NCBI GenBank assembly: GCA_041627895.1
Contig: JBFKQC010000090.1
Coordinates: 1-13,521, forward strand
Direction of reading: 5' to 3'
Length of the DNA stretch: 13,521 nt
Source of the DNA: JBFKQC01 sp041627895
GTDB lineage: Bacteria; Pseudomonadota; Alphaproteobacteria; Rhodobacterales; Rhodobacteraceae
Part shown: positions 1-7,677 of the stretch, piece after piece
How positions within the stretch are numbered: position 1 is the stretch's first letter
Layout of the letters: each line of letters starts with the position of its first letter
Translations under genes and position numbers: made by a program
Notes under the pieces: generated by a model
Seen by the model: only the letters and a program-made list of their open reading frames with translations
Databases searched by the model: none
What the model was told of the DNA's origin: nothing

Positions 1-1170
1 CTGACGCGCGCGGTCCGGACCGCGCGGCTCGCCGTCGGCGACGGCGGCGGCACGCTGGCGGCGCCGCCGCAGGCCACCAACCTCCGGCTCTACGGCGACG
101 CCAACCCGATGGAGGACGCCGCCTTTCCGGTGAAGATCGAGACCCTGCGCGAGATCGACGCCTTCGCGCGCGGGCTGGACCGGCGAGTCGTGCAGGTCTC
201 GGCCACGCTCGCCGCGTCGATGCAGGAGGTCGAGATCCTGCGCCCCGAGGGCATCCTGGTGCGCGACGCGCGGCCGATGACCCGGCTGAACGTCAGCGTC
301 ATCGTCGAGGAAAACGGCCGGCGCGAAAGCGGCGGCCACGGCGGCGGCGGGCGGATCGGGCTCGACGGCCTGATCGACCGCGGCAACTGGGAGGCCACCG
401 CGCGCGAGGCGCTTCGGATCGCGCTGGTGAACCTCGCGGCCGAGCCCGCGCCGGCGGGCGTGATGGACGTCGCGCTGGGCGCCGGATGGCCGGGCATCCT
501 GCTGCACGAGGCGATCGGCCACGGGCTGGAGGGCGACTTCAACCGCAAGCAGACCTCGGCCTTTGCCGGGCTGATGGGCGAACGGGTGGCGGCGCCCGGC
601 GTGACGGTGCTGGACGACGGCACGATCCCGGACCGCCGCGGCTCGATCACCGTCGACGACGAGGGCACGCCGTCGGGCCGCAACGTGCTGATCGAGGACG
701 GCGTGCTGGTGGGCTACATGCAGGACCGCCAGAACGCCCGGCTGATGGGAACCAGGCCGACCGGCAACGGCCGCCGGCAAAGCTATGCGCATATCCCCAT
801 GCCGCGGATGACGAACACCTACATGCTTGGCGCAGATGCAAAGCCCGAAGAGATCGTGGCCGAGGTCAGGGACGGCATCTATGCCGTGGGCTTCGGCGGC
901 GGCCAGGTGGATATCACCAACGGCAAGTTCGTGTTTTCCTGCACCGAGGCCTACCGGGTGAAGAACGGGCGCGTCGGCGCGCCGGTCAAGGGCGCGACCC
1001 TGATCGGCGACGGGCCGACCGCGCTGAACCGGATTCGCGCCATCGGCAACGACATGGCGCTCGATCCCGGGATCGGCAATTGCGGCAAGGCGGGGCAATG
1101 GGTGCCGGTGGGCGTCGGCCAGCCGACGCTCTTGATCGGCGGGCTGACGGTGGGCGGCTCGGCCGCCTGA
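1..1170 (+). CDS. tldD: Metalloprotease TldD, 5'-truncated by the window edge
   Basis: Zinc metalloprotease of the TldD/PmbA family. TldD normally pairs with TldE (PmbA) to degrade unfolded or modified peptides in the cytoplasm. The frame is open from base 1 and 389 residues are visible. Family members have about 470-480, so the N-terminal fifth lies outside the window, and the ATG at 109 is internal because conserved sequence (ATNLRLYGDANPME) spans it. The catalytic motif HEAIGH is at bases 505-522, followed by GLEGDFNRK. Downstream come the conserved SGRNVLIEDGVLVGYMQD block, the presumed third metal ligand Cys in FSCTEAYRVKNG (Cys codon 940-942) and the PVKGATLIGDGP region. The C-terminus is intact and ends in TGA. 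The next gene, dprA, starts 175 bases downstream, so co-transcription is uncertain. No frameshift or missing key residue is seen. Confidence 0.95.
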   Translation: MTRAVRTARLAVGDGGGTLAAPPQATNLRLYGDANPMEDAAFPVKIETLREIDAFARGLDRRVVQVSATLAASMQEVEILRPEGILVRDARPMTRLNVSVIVEENGRRESGGHGGGGRIGLDGLIDRGNWEATAREALRIALVNLAAEPAPAGVMDVALGAGWPGILLHEAIGHGLEGDFNRKQTSAFAGLMGERVAAPGVTVLDDGTIPDRRGSITVDDEGTPSGRNVLIEDGVLVGYMQDRQNARLMGTRPTGNGRRQSYAHIPMPRMTNTYMLGADAKPEEIVAEVRDGIYAVGFGGGQVDITNGKFVFSCTEAYRVKNGRVGAPVKGATLIGDGPTALNRIRAIGNDMALDPGIGNCGKAGQWVPVGVGQPTLLIGGLTVGGSAA

Positions 1171-1202
1171 TCGCGGGCGATTCGCCGCGGTACAGGTTGC
1201 GC

Positions 1203-1216
1203 GGTCAACCTTGACC
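1203..1216. repeat. Short inverted repeat GGTCAA-CC-TTGACC
   Basis: A perfect 6-base inverted repeat with a 2-base spacer lies between tldD and dprA. The two-base gap is too short for a stable hairpin loop, so if functional it would more likely be a binding site for a dimeric regulator. Its right arm TTGACC also resembles a -35 element, but no convincing -10 follows at 16-18 bases. It may be chance. Confidence 0.25.
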
Positions 1217-1233
1217 TCGCACGGCCGCGCGGT

Positions 1234-1262
1234 TTCACAACGATATTTCAACAGCTTATCTG
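1234..1262 (+). promoter_or_regulatory. Weak candidate promoter upstream of dprA
   Basis: The stretch from about 1234 to 1270 is distinctly AT-richer than its surroundings. TTCACA (1234-1239) matches five of six positions of a sigma-70 -35 box, and TATCTG (1257-1262), 17 bases away, matches three of six of a -10. It sits about 85 bases before the chosen dprA start. The match is weak and the AT-richness is the main argument. Confidence 0.25.
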
Positions 1263-1336
1263 ATTTTTCGCGAGTTGGAGGCAATCTTCACCAAGTGTTA
1301 ACCCGTTGCCCGCCATTGTCGGCTCTGCAAGACGAC

Positions 1337-1340
1337 GGAG
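1337..1340 (+). promoter_or_regulatory. Ribosome binding site fixing the dprA start
   Basis: GGAG stands five bases before the ATG at 1346. The upstream in-frame TTG at 1211 has no comparable site. This supports 1346 as the start and makes the 45 codons from 1211 an untranslated leader. Confidence 0.6.
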
Positions 1341-1345
1341 CTGGG

Positions 1346-2488
1346 ATGGCTGCGAATTCACTCCCTTCACCCCACCCCCTCACCCCACCCCGAAGCGAGG
1401 AAGATTGGGTCTCCTGGTTCCGTCTCTTGCGCTCGCGCCGCGTCGGGCCGACCACGTTCTACCGGCTGATGGCCGAACACGGCGACGCCCGCACCGCGCT
1501 CGACGCGCTGCCCGAGGTGGCGCGCGCCGCCGGGGTCGAGAACTACGCGCCCTGCACCGCCGAGGCCGCCGCCGCCGAGTGGACGGCCGGACGTCTGGCC
1601 GGCGCCCGGCCCGTGGCACGGGGCAGCCCCGGCTATCCGCAGGCGCTGAACGACCTGTCCGACGCGCCGCCGTTCCTCTGGACGCTCGGCGATGCGTCGC
1701 TGCTCGGCCGGCCGATGGTGGCGCTGGTTGGCGCGCGCAACGCCTCCAGCCTCGGCACGCGGATGGCCCGCGCCCTGGCCGAGGGGCTGGCGGGCGAGGG
1801 CCTGGTGGTGGTCTCGGGTCTGGCCCGCGGCGTGGACGCCGCCGCCCACGCCGCCGCGCTGACGAAGGGCACCGTCGCGGTGATGGCCGGCGGCGTCGAT
1901 GTGGTCTATCCGGCGGAAAACGCCGTGCTGGCGCAGGAGATCACCGAGACCGGGCTCAGGCTGTCGGAACAGCCGATCGGCATGCAGCCGCAGGCGCGGC
2001 ACTTTCCCGCCCGCAACCGGATCATCTCGGGGCTGGCCCGGGCCGTGGTGGTGGTCGAGGCGGCGGCGAAATCCGGCAGCCTGATCACCGCGCGCAACGC
2101 GCTGGATCAGGGCCGCGAGGTGTTCGCGGTGCCCGGCCATCCCTTCGACGCGCGCGCCGCCGGCTGCAACTGGCTGATCCGCGACGGCGCGACGCTGGTG
2201 CGAAATGCCGCCGACGTGATCGAACTGGTCGCCGCCCGGCAGGTCCAGCGCGCCATGGCGGCCGCGGCGCCTCAGGTGCCGCCCGCCGCGCCGGAAACCC
2301 GCAGCCTGGCCGAGACCGCGGCGCTGCACAGCCGCATCCTGGAACGGCTCGGCCCCAGCCCGCTGGCCGAGGATCAGCTGATCCGCGACCTGAACGCACC
2401 GGCCGGCAAGGTCGCGCCGGAACTGGTGGCGCTGGAACTCGAGGGCAAGATCACCCGCCAGCCCGGCGGGCTGCTGGCGCTGGCCTGA
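1346..2488 (+). CDS. dprA: DNA-processing protein DprA (Smf)
   Basis: DprA binds incoming or internal single-stranded DNA and loads RecA; it is essential for natural transformation where that occurs and is widespread elsewhere. The 380-residue product has the full domain order. An N-terminal SAM-like/helical part covers about residues 19-70 (WFRLLRSRRVGPTTFYRLM). A Rossmann-like core covers about 90-295, with the nucleotide-site motif VGARNASSLG (128-137), SGLARGVDAAAH (157-168) and the conserved blocks FPARNRIISGL (220-230) and KSGSLITARNAL. A C-terminal winged-helix domain covers about 325-378. The frame is open back to a TTG at 1211, but ATG 1346 is preceded by GGAG and begins at the usual length. 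The extra upstream residues look non-conserved and low in structure. A proline-rich stretch (residues 7-15) precedes the first domain. topA follows after 163 bases, a neighbour pair I regard as common in this group. Confidence 0.95.
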   Translation: MAANSLPSPHPLTPPRSEEDWVSWFRLLRSRRVGPTTFYRLMAEHGDARTALDALPEVARAAGVENYAPCTAEAAAAEWTAGRLAGARPVARGSPGYPQALNDLSDAPPFLWTLGDASLLGRPMVALVGARNASSLGTRMARALAEGLAGEGLVVVSGLARGVDAAAHAAALTKGTVAVMAGGVDVVYPAENAVLAQEITETGLRLSEQPIGMQPQARHFPARNRIISGLARAVVVVEAAAKSGSLITARNALDQGREVFAVPGHPFDARAAGCNWLIRDGATLVRNAADVIELVAARQVQRAMAAAAPQVPPAAPETRSLAETAALHSRILERLGPSPLAEDQLIRDLNAPAGKVAPELVALELEGKITRQPGGLLALA

Positions 2489-2530
2489 GGCGCGCCGCGC
2501 GGATCCCCGGCGGAATCCGTGGCCCGAACC

Positions 2531-2545
2531 CCGCCGGAACGGCGG
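2531..2545 (+). terminator. Small GC stem-loop after dprA
   Basis: CCGCC (2531-2535) pairs with GGCGG (2541-2545) around the loop GGAAC, 43 bases after the dprA stop. There is no T-tract, so this is at most a weak or Rho-assisted terminator. Such stems arise often by chance in DNA this GC-rich. Confidence 0.2.
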
Positions 2546-2581
2546 CAGAAACCGCCCCACAGCCGCACCGAAAGCCGCGCA

Positions 2582-2611
2582 TTGACATTCCCCGCCCCGG
2601 CCCCACATCTT
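2582..2611 (+). promoter_or_regulatory. Sigma-70-type promoter of topA
   Basis: A consensus -35 TTGACA (2582-2587) is followed after 18 bases by CATCTT (2606-2611), a -10 style familiar from GC-rich alphaproteobacteria. The 17-base alternative is ACATCT (2605-2610). The spacer is C-rich. Expected initiation is around 2618-2620, about 30 bases before the topA ATG. This is the best promoter match in the window and suggests topA has its own transcript. Confidence 0.55.
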
Positions 2612-2651
2612 GCGCCGCCATAACGCGCACTTGTGACTCGAAAGGTAATTG

Positions 2652-5153
2652 ATGCCCGTCGTCGTGGTCGAATCGCCGGCAAAAGCCAAGACAATCAACA
2701 AGTACCTGGGCCCCGGCTACACGGTTCTGGCCTCTTACGGACACGTGCGTGACCTGCCGGCCAAGGACGGCTCGGTCGACCCGGACCATGGATTCGCCAT
2801 GACCTGGGAGGTCGGCGCCGACAGCCGCCGCCACGTCAAGGCGATCGCCGACGCGCTGAAGTCGGACGGCGAGCTGATCCTCGCCACCGACCCCGACCGC
2901 GAAGGCGAGGCGATCAGCTGGCACCTCGAGGAAACGCTGCGCAAGCGCAAGGCGATCAAGGCCGGCACCGCCGTCAGCCGCGTCGTCTTCAATGCGATCA
3001 CCAAATCCGCCGTCACCGAGGCGATGAAGCACCCGCGCCAGGTCGACGAGGACCTGGTCGAGGCCTACCTGGCCCGCCGCGCGCTGGACTACCTGGTCGG
3101 CTTCAACCTGTCGCCGGTGCTGTGGCGCAAGCTGCCCGGCGCGCGCAGCGCGGGCCGGGTGCAATCGGTCTGCCTGCGCCTGATCGTCGAGCGCGAGATG
3201 GAGATCGAGGCGTTCCGGGCGCGCGAATACTGGACCGTCAAGGCGGTGCTGACCACGCCCCGCGGCCAGGATTTCGAGGCGCGGCTGACGGTGCTGGCGG
3301 GCGAAAAGCTCGACCGCTACGACATCGAGAACGGGACCCAGGCAGAGCTTGCCGTGCGCGCGGTCGAAAGCCGCGACCTGACGGTGAAATCGGTCGAGGC
3401 ACGGCCGCAGAACCGCAACCCCTCGGCGCCGTTCATGACCTCGACCCTGCAGCAGGAGGCCAGCCGCAAGTTCGGTTTCGGCGCGCGCCAGACCATGAGC
3501 GCGGCGCAGCGGCTCTACGAGGCCGGGCTGATCACCTACATGCGCACCGACGGCATCGACATGGCGCCCGAGGCGGTGATGGCCGCGCGCGACGCGATCC
3601 GCGACCGCTATGGCGCCGCCTACCTGCCGGACAGCCCGCGGATGTACAAGAACAAGGCCAAGAACGCGCAGGAAGCCCATGAATGCATCCGGCCCACCGA
3701 CATGGGCCTGGGCCCGCGCGAGGTGCCGGTGTCGGACCCCGACCAGAAGCGGCTTTACGACCTGATCTGGAAACGCACCATCGCCAGCCAGATGGCCGCC
3801 GCCCGGCTGGAACGCACCACCGTCGACATCGCCAGCGCCGATGGCCAGGTCGAGCTGCGCGCCACCGGCCAGGTCGTGCTGTTCGACGGCTTCCTCAAGG
3901 TCTACGAAGAGGGCCGCGACGACGCCGTCGTCGACGACGACGACCGCCGCCTGCCGCAGATCACCGAAGGCGAGCCGGCCGCGAAGCAATCGGTCACGCC
4001 CGAACAGCACTTCACCCAGCCGCCGCCGCGCTACACCGAGGCGACGCTGGTCAAGCGGATGGAAGAGCTTGGCATCGGCCGCCCCTCGACCTATGCCTCG
4101 ATCGTCACCACGATCCAGGAACGCGAATACGTCCGCAAGGACAAGGGCCGGCTGATCCCCGAGGACAAGGGCCGCATCGTCACCGTCTTCCTGCTGAACT
4201 TCTTCCGCAAATACGTCGGCTACGAGTTCACCGCGCATCTCGAGGAGGAACTCGACGACATCACCGCGGGCAGCCGCGACTGGCAGGAGGTGCTGGCCCG
4301 GTTCTGGCGCGACTTCAAGGCGCATGTCGACGAGACCAGCGATCTTCGGATTTCCGAGGTGCTGGAAAAGCTCGACAAGGCGCTTGAAAACCAGCTCTAT
4401 CCGCCGCGCGAGGATGGCGGCGACCCGCGCGTCTGCCCGCTTTGCGGCGAGGGCCGGCTGCACCTGAAGACCTCGCGCTCGGGCGGCTTCGTGGGCTGCG
4501 GGCGCTATCCCGAGTGCAACTATACCCGCCCGATCGGCGGCGATGCTGCGGAAAACGGCGACCGGGTGCTGGGCGAGGACGGCGGCGACGAGATCACGCT
4601 GCGCTCGGGCCGGTTCGGTCCTTATGTGCAGCGCGGCGAGGCCACCGAGGACAACAAGAAGCCGCCGCGCGCCAGCCTGCCCAAGGGCTGGGCGCCCGAC
4701 GCGATGGACCTGGAAAAGGCCTTGATGCTTCTCAGCCTCCCGCGCGAGGTCGGCCCGCATCCCGAGGACGGCGAGACGGTGGAGGCCGGGATCGGCCGCT
4801 ACGGTCCCTACGTCCGGCACGGCCGCATCTATGCCAACCTGCCCGAGGCCGACGAGGTGTTCACCATCGGCATGAACCGCGCCGTCGAGGTGCTGGCGCA
4901 GAAGGCCGCGAAATCCGGCGGCAGGCGCGCCGCCGCCAAGCCGCTGAAGGAATTGGGCGACCACCCCGAGAAGGGCGGCGCGGTCAACGTCATGGACGGC
5001 CGCTATGGTCCCTACGTGAAATGGGAGAAGGTCAACGCCACACTGCCGAAGGGGACCGAGCCCGGCGACGTCACGATGGACGTGGCGGTGCAGCTGATCG
5101 CCGAGAAACAGGCCAAGGGCGGCAAGGGCGGGCGGCGGAAGAAGGCGGGCTAG
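2652..5153 (+). CDS. topA: DNA topoisomerase I (type IA)
   Basis: TopA relaxes negative supercoils by transient single-strand cleavage. The 833-residue product is full length for alphaproteobacteria. The N-terminal Toprim domain has VVVVESPAKAKTINKYLG with Glu7 and the acidic triad in TDPDREGE (Asp80, Asp82, Glu84). The catalytic tyrosine is Tyr296 in GLITYMRTDG. QEAHECIRPT and GIGRPSTYASI are the usual type IA core motifs. One C4 zinc finger is seen (Cys595, Cys598, Cys616, Cys622). It is followed by repeats of the GRFGPYV/GRYGPYV type (around 653, 715 and 780) and a Lys/Arg/Gly-rich tail that probably binds DNA. ATG 2652 is chosen over the adjacent TTG 2649 because AAGG (2642-2645) is six bases before it. 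Only one zinc finger is present, against three in E. coli; the GxYGPYV repeats take the C-terminal role here. Confidence 0.97.
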   Translation: MPVVVVESPAKAKTINKYLGPGYTVLASYGHVRDLPAKDGSVDPDHGFAMTWEVGADSRRHVKAIADALKSDGELILATDPDREGEAISWHLEETLRKRKAIKAGTAVSRVVFNAITKSAVTEAMKHPRQVDEDLVEAYLARRALDYLVGFNLSPVLWRKLPGARSAGRVQSVCLRLIVEREMEIEAFRAREYWTVKAVLTTPRGQDFEARLTVLAGEKLDRYDIENGTQAELAVRAVESRDLTVKSVEARPQNRNPSAPFMTSTLQQEASRKFGFGARQTMSAAQRLYEAGLITYMRTDGIDMAPEAVMAARDAIRDRYGAAYLPDSPRMYKNKAKNAQEAHECIRPTDMGLGPREVPVSDPDQKRLYDLIWKRTIASQMAAARLERTTVDIASADGQVELRATGQVVLFDGFLKVYEEGRDDAVVDDDDRRLPQITEGEPAAKQSVTPEQHFTQPPPRYTEATLVKRMEELGIGRPSTYASIVTTIQEREYVRKDKGRLIPEDKGRIVTVFLLNFFRKYVGYEFTAHLEEELDDITAGSRDWQEVLARFWRDFKAHVDETSDLRISEVLEKLDKALENQLYPPREDGGDPRVCPLCGEGRLHLKTSRSGGFVGCGRYPECNYTRPIGGDAAENGDRVLGEDGGDEITLRSGRFGPYVQRGEATEDNKKPPRASLPKGWAPDAMDLEKALMLLSLPREVGPHPEDGETVEAGIGRYGPYVRHGRIYANLPEADEVFTIGMNRAVEVLAQKAAKSGGRRAAAKPLKELGDHPEKGGAVNVMDGRYGPYVKWEKVNATLPKGTEPGDVTMDVAVQLIAEKQAKGGKGGRRKKAG

Positions 5154-5193
5154 CGCGGCGCCGTGGCCGGGCTACCTGAAGGGAACACCGCGC

Positions 5194-5610
5194 ATGATCG
5201 CCTACGTCACCGTCGGTGCCGATGACATCGCTCTTGCGAAACGCTTTTGCTCGGCGTTCCTGCCAGCGCTTGATTACGCGTTGCAGGAGGGACCCGAGGG
5301 CCTGAGCTATGCGCTGCCCGTCACGCCGGGTCAGTCCGCCGCTCTGCCGGATTTCTACGTCAAACCGCCTTTCGATGGACGTCCCGCCTCGGCGGGAAAC
5401 GGTGCCATGGTCGCGTTCGAGGCGCGGTGTCGACAGCAGGTTCGCGACCTTCACGCCGCCGCGCTTGCCGCGGGCGGCTCTGACGAGGGCCAGCCGGGTT
5501 TCCGCGCATCATACGGAGCCCGGTTTTACGTCGGCTACCTTCGCGACCCGCAAGGCAACAAGATCGCTCTGTTCTCCAGCAATCCGGACGAACCCGGGCG
5601 CGACGGCTGA
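5194..5610 (+). CDS. VOC-fold (glyoxalase/bleomycin-resistance type) protein
   Basis: This 138-residue protein has the single-module vicinal-oxygen-chelate pattern: a beta strand with IAYVTVGADDIALAKRF at the start, GNGAMVAFEARCRQQVRDLHAAALAAGG in the middle and FYVGYLRDPQGNKIALF at the end. Members are metal-dependent lyases, isomerases, dioxygenases or drug-binding proteins, and the substrate cannot be read from sequence. The usual first metal-binding His is not evident (VTVGADD stands where many have His). The late glutamate position reads NKIALFSS rather than the common NxIEL, so classical Glx-I chemistry is doubtful. AAGGGA (about 5179-5184) lies nine or ten bases before ATG 5194. It lies 40 bases after topA, same strand, and 108 bases before scoA. 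Its codons look slightly less GC-biased than those of topA. The name is a fold-level call only. Confidence 0.8.
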   Translation: MIAYVTVGADDIALAKRFCSAFLPALDYALQEGPEGLSYALPVTPGQSAALPDFYVKPPFDGRPASAGNGAMVAFEARCRQQVRDLHAAALAAGGSDEGQPGFRASYGARFYVGYLRDPQGNKIALFSSNPDEPGRDG

Positions 5611-5655
5611 CACGGGCAGCGCCGGCGGCATGGGCCGGTCGCCGCGGCGCGGCAA

Positions 5656-5684
5656 TTGACTTCGCAACGTCGCCGCGCGAGAAC
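5656..5684 (+). promoter_or_regulatory. Candidate promoter of the sco operon
   Basis: TTGACT (5656-5661) matches five of six -35 positions. After 17 bases, GAGAAC (5679-5684) matches three of six -10 positions. It lies about 35 bases upstream of the scoA ATG, inside the 108-base gap after the VOC gene, which is the natural place for an operon promoter. The -10 is poor. Confidence 0.35.
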
Positions 5685-5718
5685 ACCGGCGACACCGGCA
5701 ACACGAAGAGGGTTCGGC

Positions 5719-6413
<695 letters not shown>

Positions 6414-6414
<1 letters not shown>

Positions 6415-6424
6415 TGCCTTGGGA
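6414..6424 (+). repeat. Near-identical 11-base sequence, copy 1 (start of small ORF)
   Basis: ATGCCTTGGGA at 6414-6424 and ATGCCCTGGGA at 6647-6657 (the scoB start) differ at one base and are 233 bases apart. Each contains the start codon of its ORF and encodes Met-Pro-Trp-Asp/Glu. The likeness ends just outside the 11 bases. The pair could be a duplicated scoB start left by an insertion event, or chance similarity of two translation starts. Confidence 0.5.
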
Positions 6425-6644
6425 ACATGACCTCGATTTGCCAAAGGGCACAATGGAACGTGCCAATGCCGCGATCCTCGGTGGAAAGGCGCTCTTGCGG
6501 GATAATTCCCCCGGCAAGCATGACAACGATCCTGCTATGGTTCTGCGCGCGGCAGATCCTGTACTCAGGTGCGCATTTGATGTCGAAAGCGATGACATGT
6601 TCGATTCGATGACCAACGCCATGATGGCGGATGTGGAGGAATAG
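6414..6644 (+). CDS. Unrecognised 76-residue acidic protein between scoA and scoB
   Basis: I do not recognise this protein. It is a complete ORF whose ATG overlaps the scoA stop (TGATG) and whose TAG lies two bases before the scoB ATG, so it would be translated by coupling with its neighbours. The scoB Shine-Dalgarno GGAGGA (6635-6640) lies inside its last codons. The product is acidic near its C-terminus (DVESDDMFDSM, ending ADVEE), has one Cys (residue 53), no membrane segment and no signal peptide. Base composition is 126 G+C of 231 (about 55 percent), clearly below the flanking genes, and codons such as TTG, CCA, GGT, GCT and AAT are frequent. This points to recent acquisition or to a segment that is not under normal coding constraint. 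Its first residues MPWE mirror MPWD of scoB. A role as a CoA-transferase accessory factor would be pure guesswork. Confidence 0.55.
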
Positions 6645-6646
6645 CC

Positions 6647-6657
6647 ATGCCCTGGGA
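6647..6657 (+). repeat. Near-identical 11-base sequence, copy 2 (scoB start)
   Basis: ATGCCCTGGGA, matching ten of eleven bases of the sequence at 6414-6424. See the first copy for interpretation. Confidence 0.5.
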
Positions 6658-7273
6658 CAGAAATCAGATGGCCGAACGCGCCGCCAAAGAGCTCGAGGAC
6701 GGCATGTACGTCAACCTCGGCATCGGCATTCCGACGCTGGTGGCGAACTACGTGCCCGAAGGCATCGACGTGACGCTGCAATCGGAAAACGGGATGCTGG
6801 GCATCGGCCCGTTCCCGACCGAGAACGAGGTCGACGCCGACCTGATCAACGCCGGCAAGCAGACCGTGACCGAGCTGGCCCGCACCAGCTATTTCGACAG
6901 CGCGCAAAGCTTCGGGATGATCCGCGGCGGCAAGATCGCGCTGGCGATCCTCGGCGCGATGGAGGTCGACGAGAAGGGCGACCTGGCGAACTGGATGATC
7001 CCGGGCAAGCTGGTCAAGGGCATGGGCGGGGCGATGGACCTGGTCGCGGGCGTCGGCCGCGTCGTGGTGGTGATGGACCACACCAACAAGCACGGCGAAT
7101 CGAAGGTGCTGAAGGAATGCACGCTGCCGCTCACCGGCAAGGGCGTCGTCGACCGGATCATCACCAATCTCGGCGTGCTGGACGTCACCCACAAGGGCCT
7201 GCACGTCGCCGAACTGGCCCCCGGCGTCACCCGCGCCGACATCATCGCCGCCACCGAAGCGACCATTGTCTGA
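6647..7273 (+). CDS. scoB: Succinyl-CoA:3-ketoacid CoA-transferase, subunit B
   Basis: Beta subunit of the family I CoA-transferase; it carries the catalytic glutamate that forms the covalent glutamyl-CoA intermediate. The 208 residues match the family. The active-site motif is LQSENGMLGIGP with Glu47. Other conserved parts are NLGIGIPTLVANY (residues 23-35), FDSAQSFGMIRGG, GGAMDLVAGVGRVVVVMDH and the C-terminal ITNLGVLDV. The start is fixed by GGAGGA (6635-6640), six bases before ATG. With ScoA it forms the working enzyme, and both genes are intact. The stop TGA (7271-7273) overlaps the presumed TTG start of the acetyltransferase gene, so scoA, the small ORF, scoB and that gene look like one transcript ending at the terminator at 7587-7608. 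Confidence 0.95.
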   Translation: MPWDRNQMAERAAKELEDGMYVNLGIGIPTLVANYVPEGIDVTLQSENGMLGIGPFPTENEVDADLINAGKQTVTELARTSYFDSAQSFGMIRGGKIALAILGAMEVDEKGDLANWMIPGKLVKGMGGAMDLVAGVGRVVVVMDHTNKHGESKVLKECTLPLTGKGVVDRIITNLGVLDVTHKGLHVAELAPGVTRADIIAATEATIV

Positions 7274-7556
7274 ACCCGAGATCCGGCTTGAACGCGACGC
7301 GAAACGGGGGCGCTACGTCGCCCGGATCGACGGGCACGAGGCGGAACTGACGTTTTCCGTGCTGTCGCCCGCGCTGGTGATCGCCGACCACACCGGCGTG
7401 CCCGACGCGCTGCGCGGCACCGGGATCGGGGCGCGGCTGGTCGAGCGGCTGGTGGCCGACGCCCGGTCCGAGGGTTTCCGGGTCGTCCCGCTCTGCCCCT
7501 TCGTGAACCGCCAGCGCGCGCGCCATCCCGGCTGGGCCGACGCCTTTTCCGCCTGA
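7266..7556 (+). CDS. Small GNAT-type N-acetyltransferase (Acetyltransf_CG/YidJ-like)
   Basis: This 96-residue single-domain protein fits the short GCN5-related acetyltransferase family typified by Acetyltransf_CG. The acetyl-CoA pyrophosphate-binding motif is LRGTGIGARLV (residues 49-59), preceded by IADHTGVPDA, in which His42-Thr43 is typical of this family. It ends with VVPLCPFVNRQRARHPGW, where Cys77, Pro78 and the HPxW ending are also characteristic. The substrate is unknown for most members. No ATG fits. The best start is TTG 7266, which overlaps the scoB stop by eight bases with a weak GAAG (7256-7259) upstream, so translation probably depends on coupling to scoB. It is the last gene before a strong terminator. 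Confidence 0.85.
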   Translation: MSEPEIRLERDAKRGRYVARIDGHEAELTFSVLSPALVIADHTGVPDALRGTGIGARLVERLVADARSEGFRVVPLCPFVNRQRARHPGWADAFSA

Positions 7557-7586
7557 GTTGCCAGCCGGCCGGCCCCCTGCACCGGC

Positions 7587-7608
7587 GCCGCGCCTCCGCG
7601 GCTTTTTT
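7587..7608 (+). terminator. Intrinsic terminator after the sco operon
   Basis: GCCGCG (7587-7592) and CGCGGC (7597-7602) form a perfect six-pair GC stem around the four-base loop CCTC, immediately followed by six T (7603-7608). It is 31 bases after the acetyltransferase stop and before the next promoter region. It is the clearest Rho-independent terminator in the window and separates the sco operon from the membrane protein/DprE1-like operon. Confidence 0.85.
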
Positions 7609-7677
7609 CCGTTGCCAAATCCGAAACGACTCCACATTTCTGCCCAAGTTTGTCTCTACCACCGCGCCGGAATGGCC

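Noticed and set aside
1211..1345. N-terminal extension of DprA from TTG 1211
   Set aside because: The extra 45 residues are not typical of DprA, the TTG lacks a ribosome site, and ATG 1346 has GGAG at good spacing.
2451..4964. An 837-codon open frame on the - strand opposite topA
   Set aside because: It mirrors topA, whose motifs are unmistakable. The antisense translation is low-complexity (rich in Arg, Ala, Gly, His, Asp) with no family motif; long antisense frames are expected at this GC content.
5154..5193. Possible terminator between topA and the VOC gene
   Set aside because: No stem followed by a T-run is present, so topA and the VOC gene may be co-transcribed.
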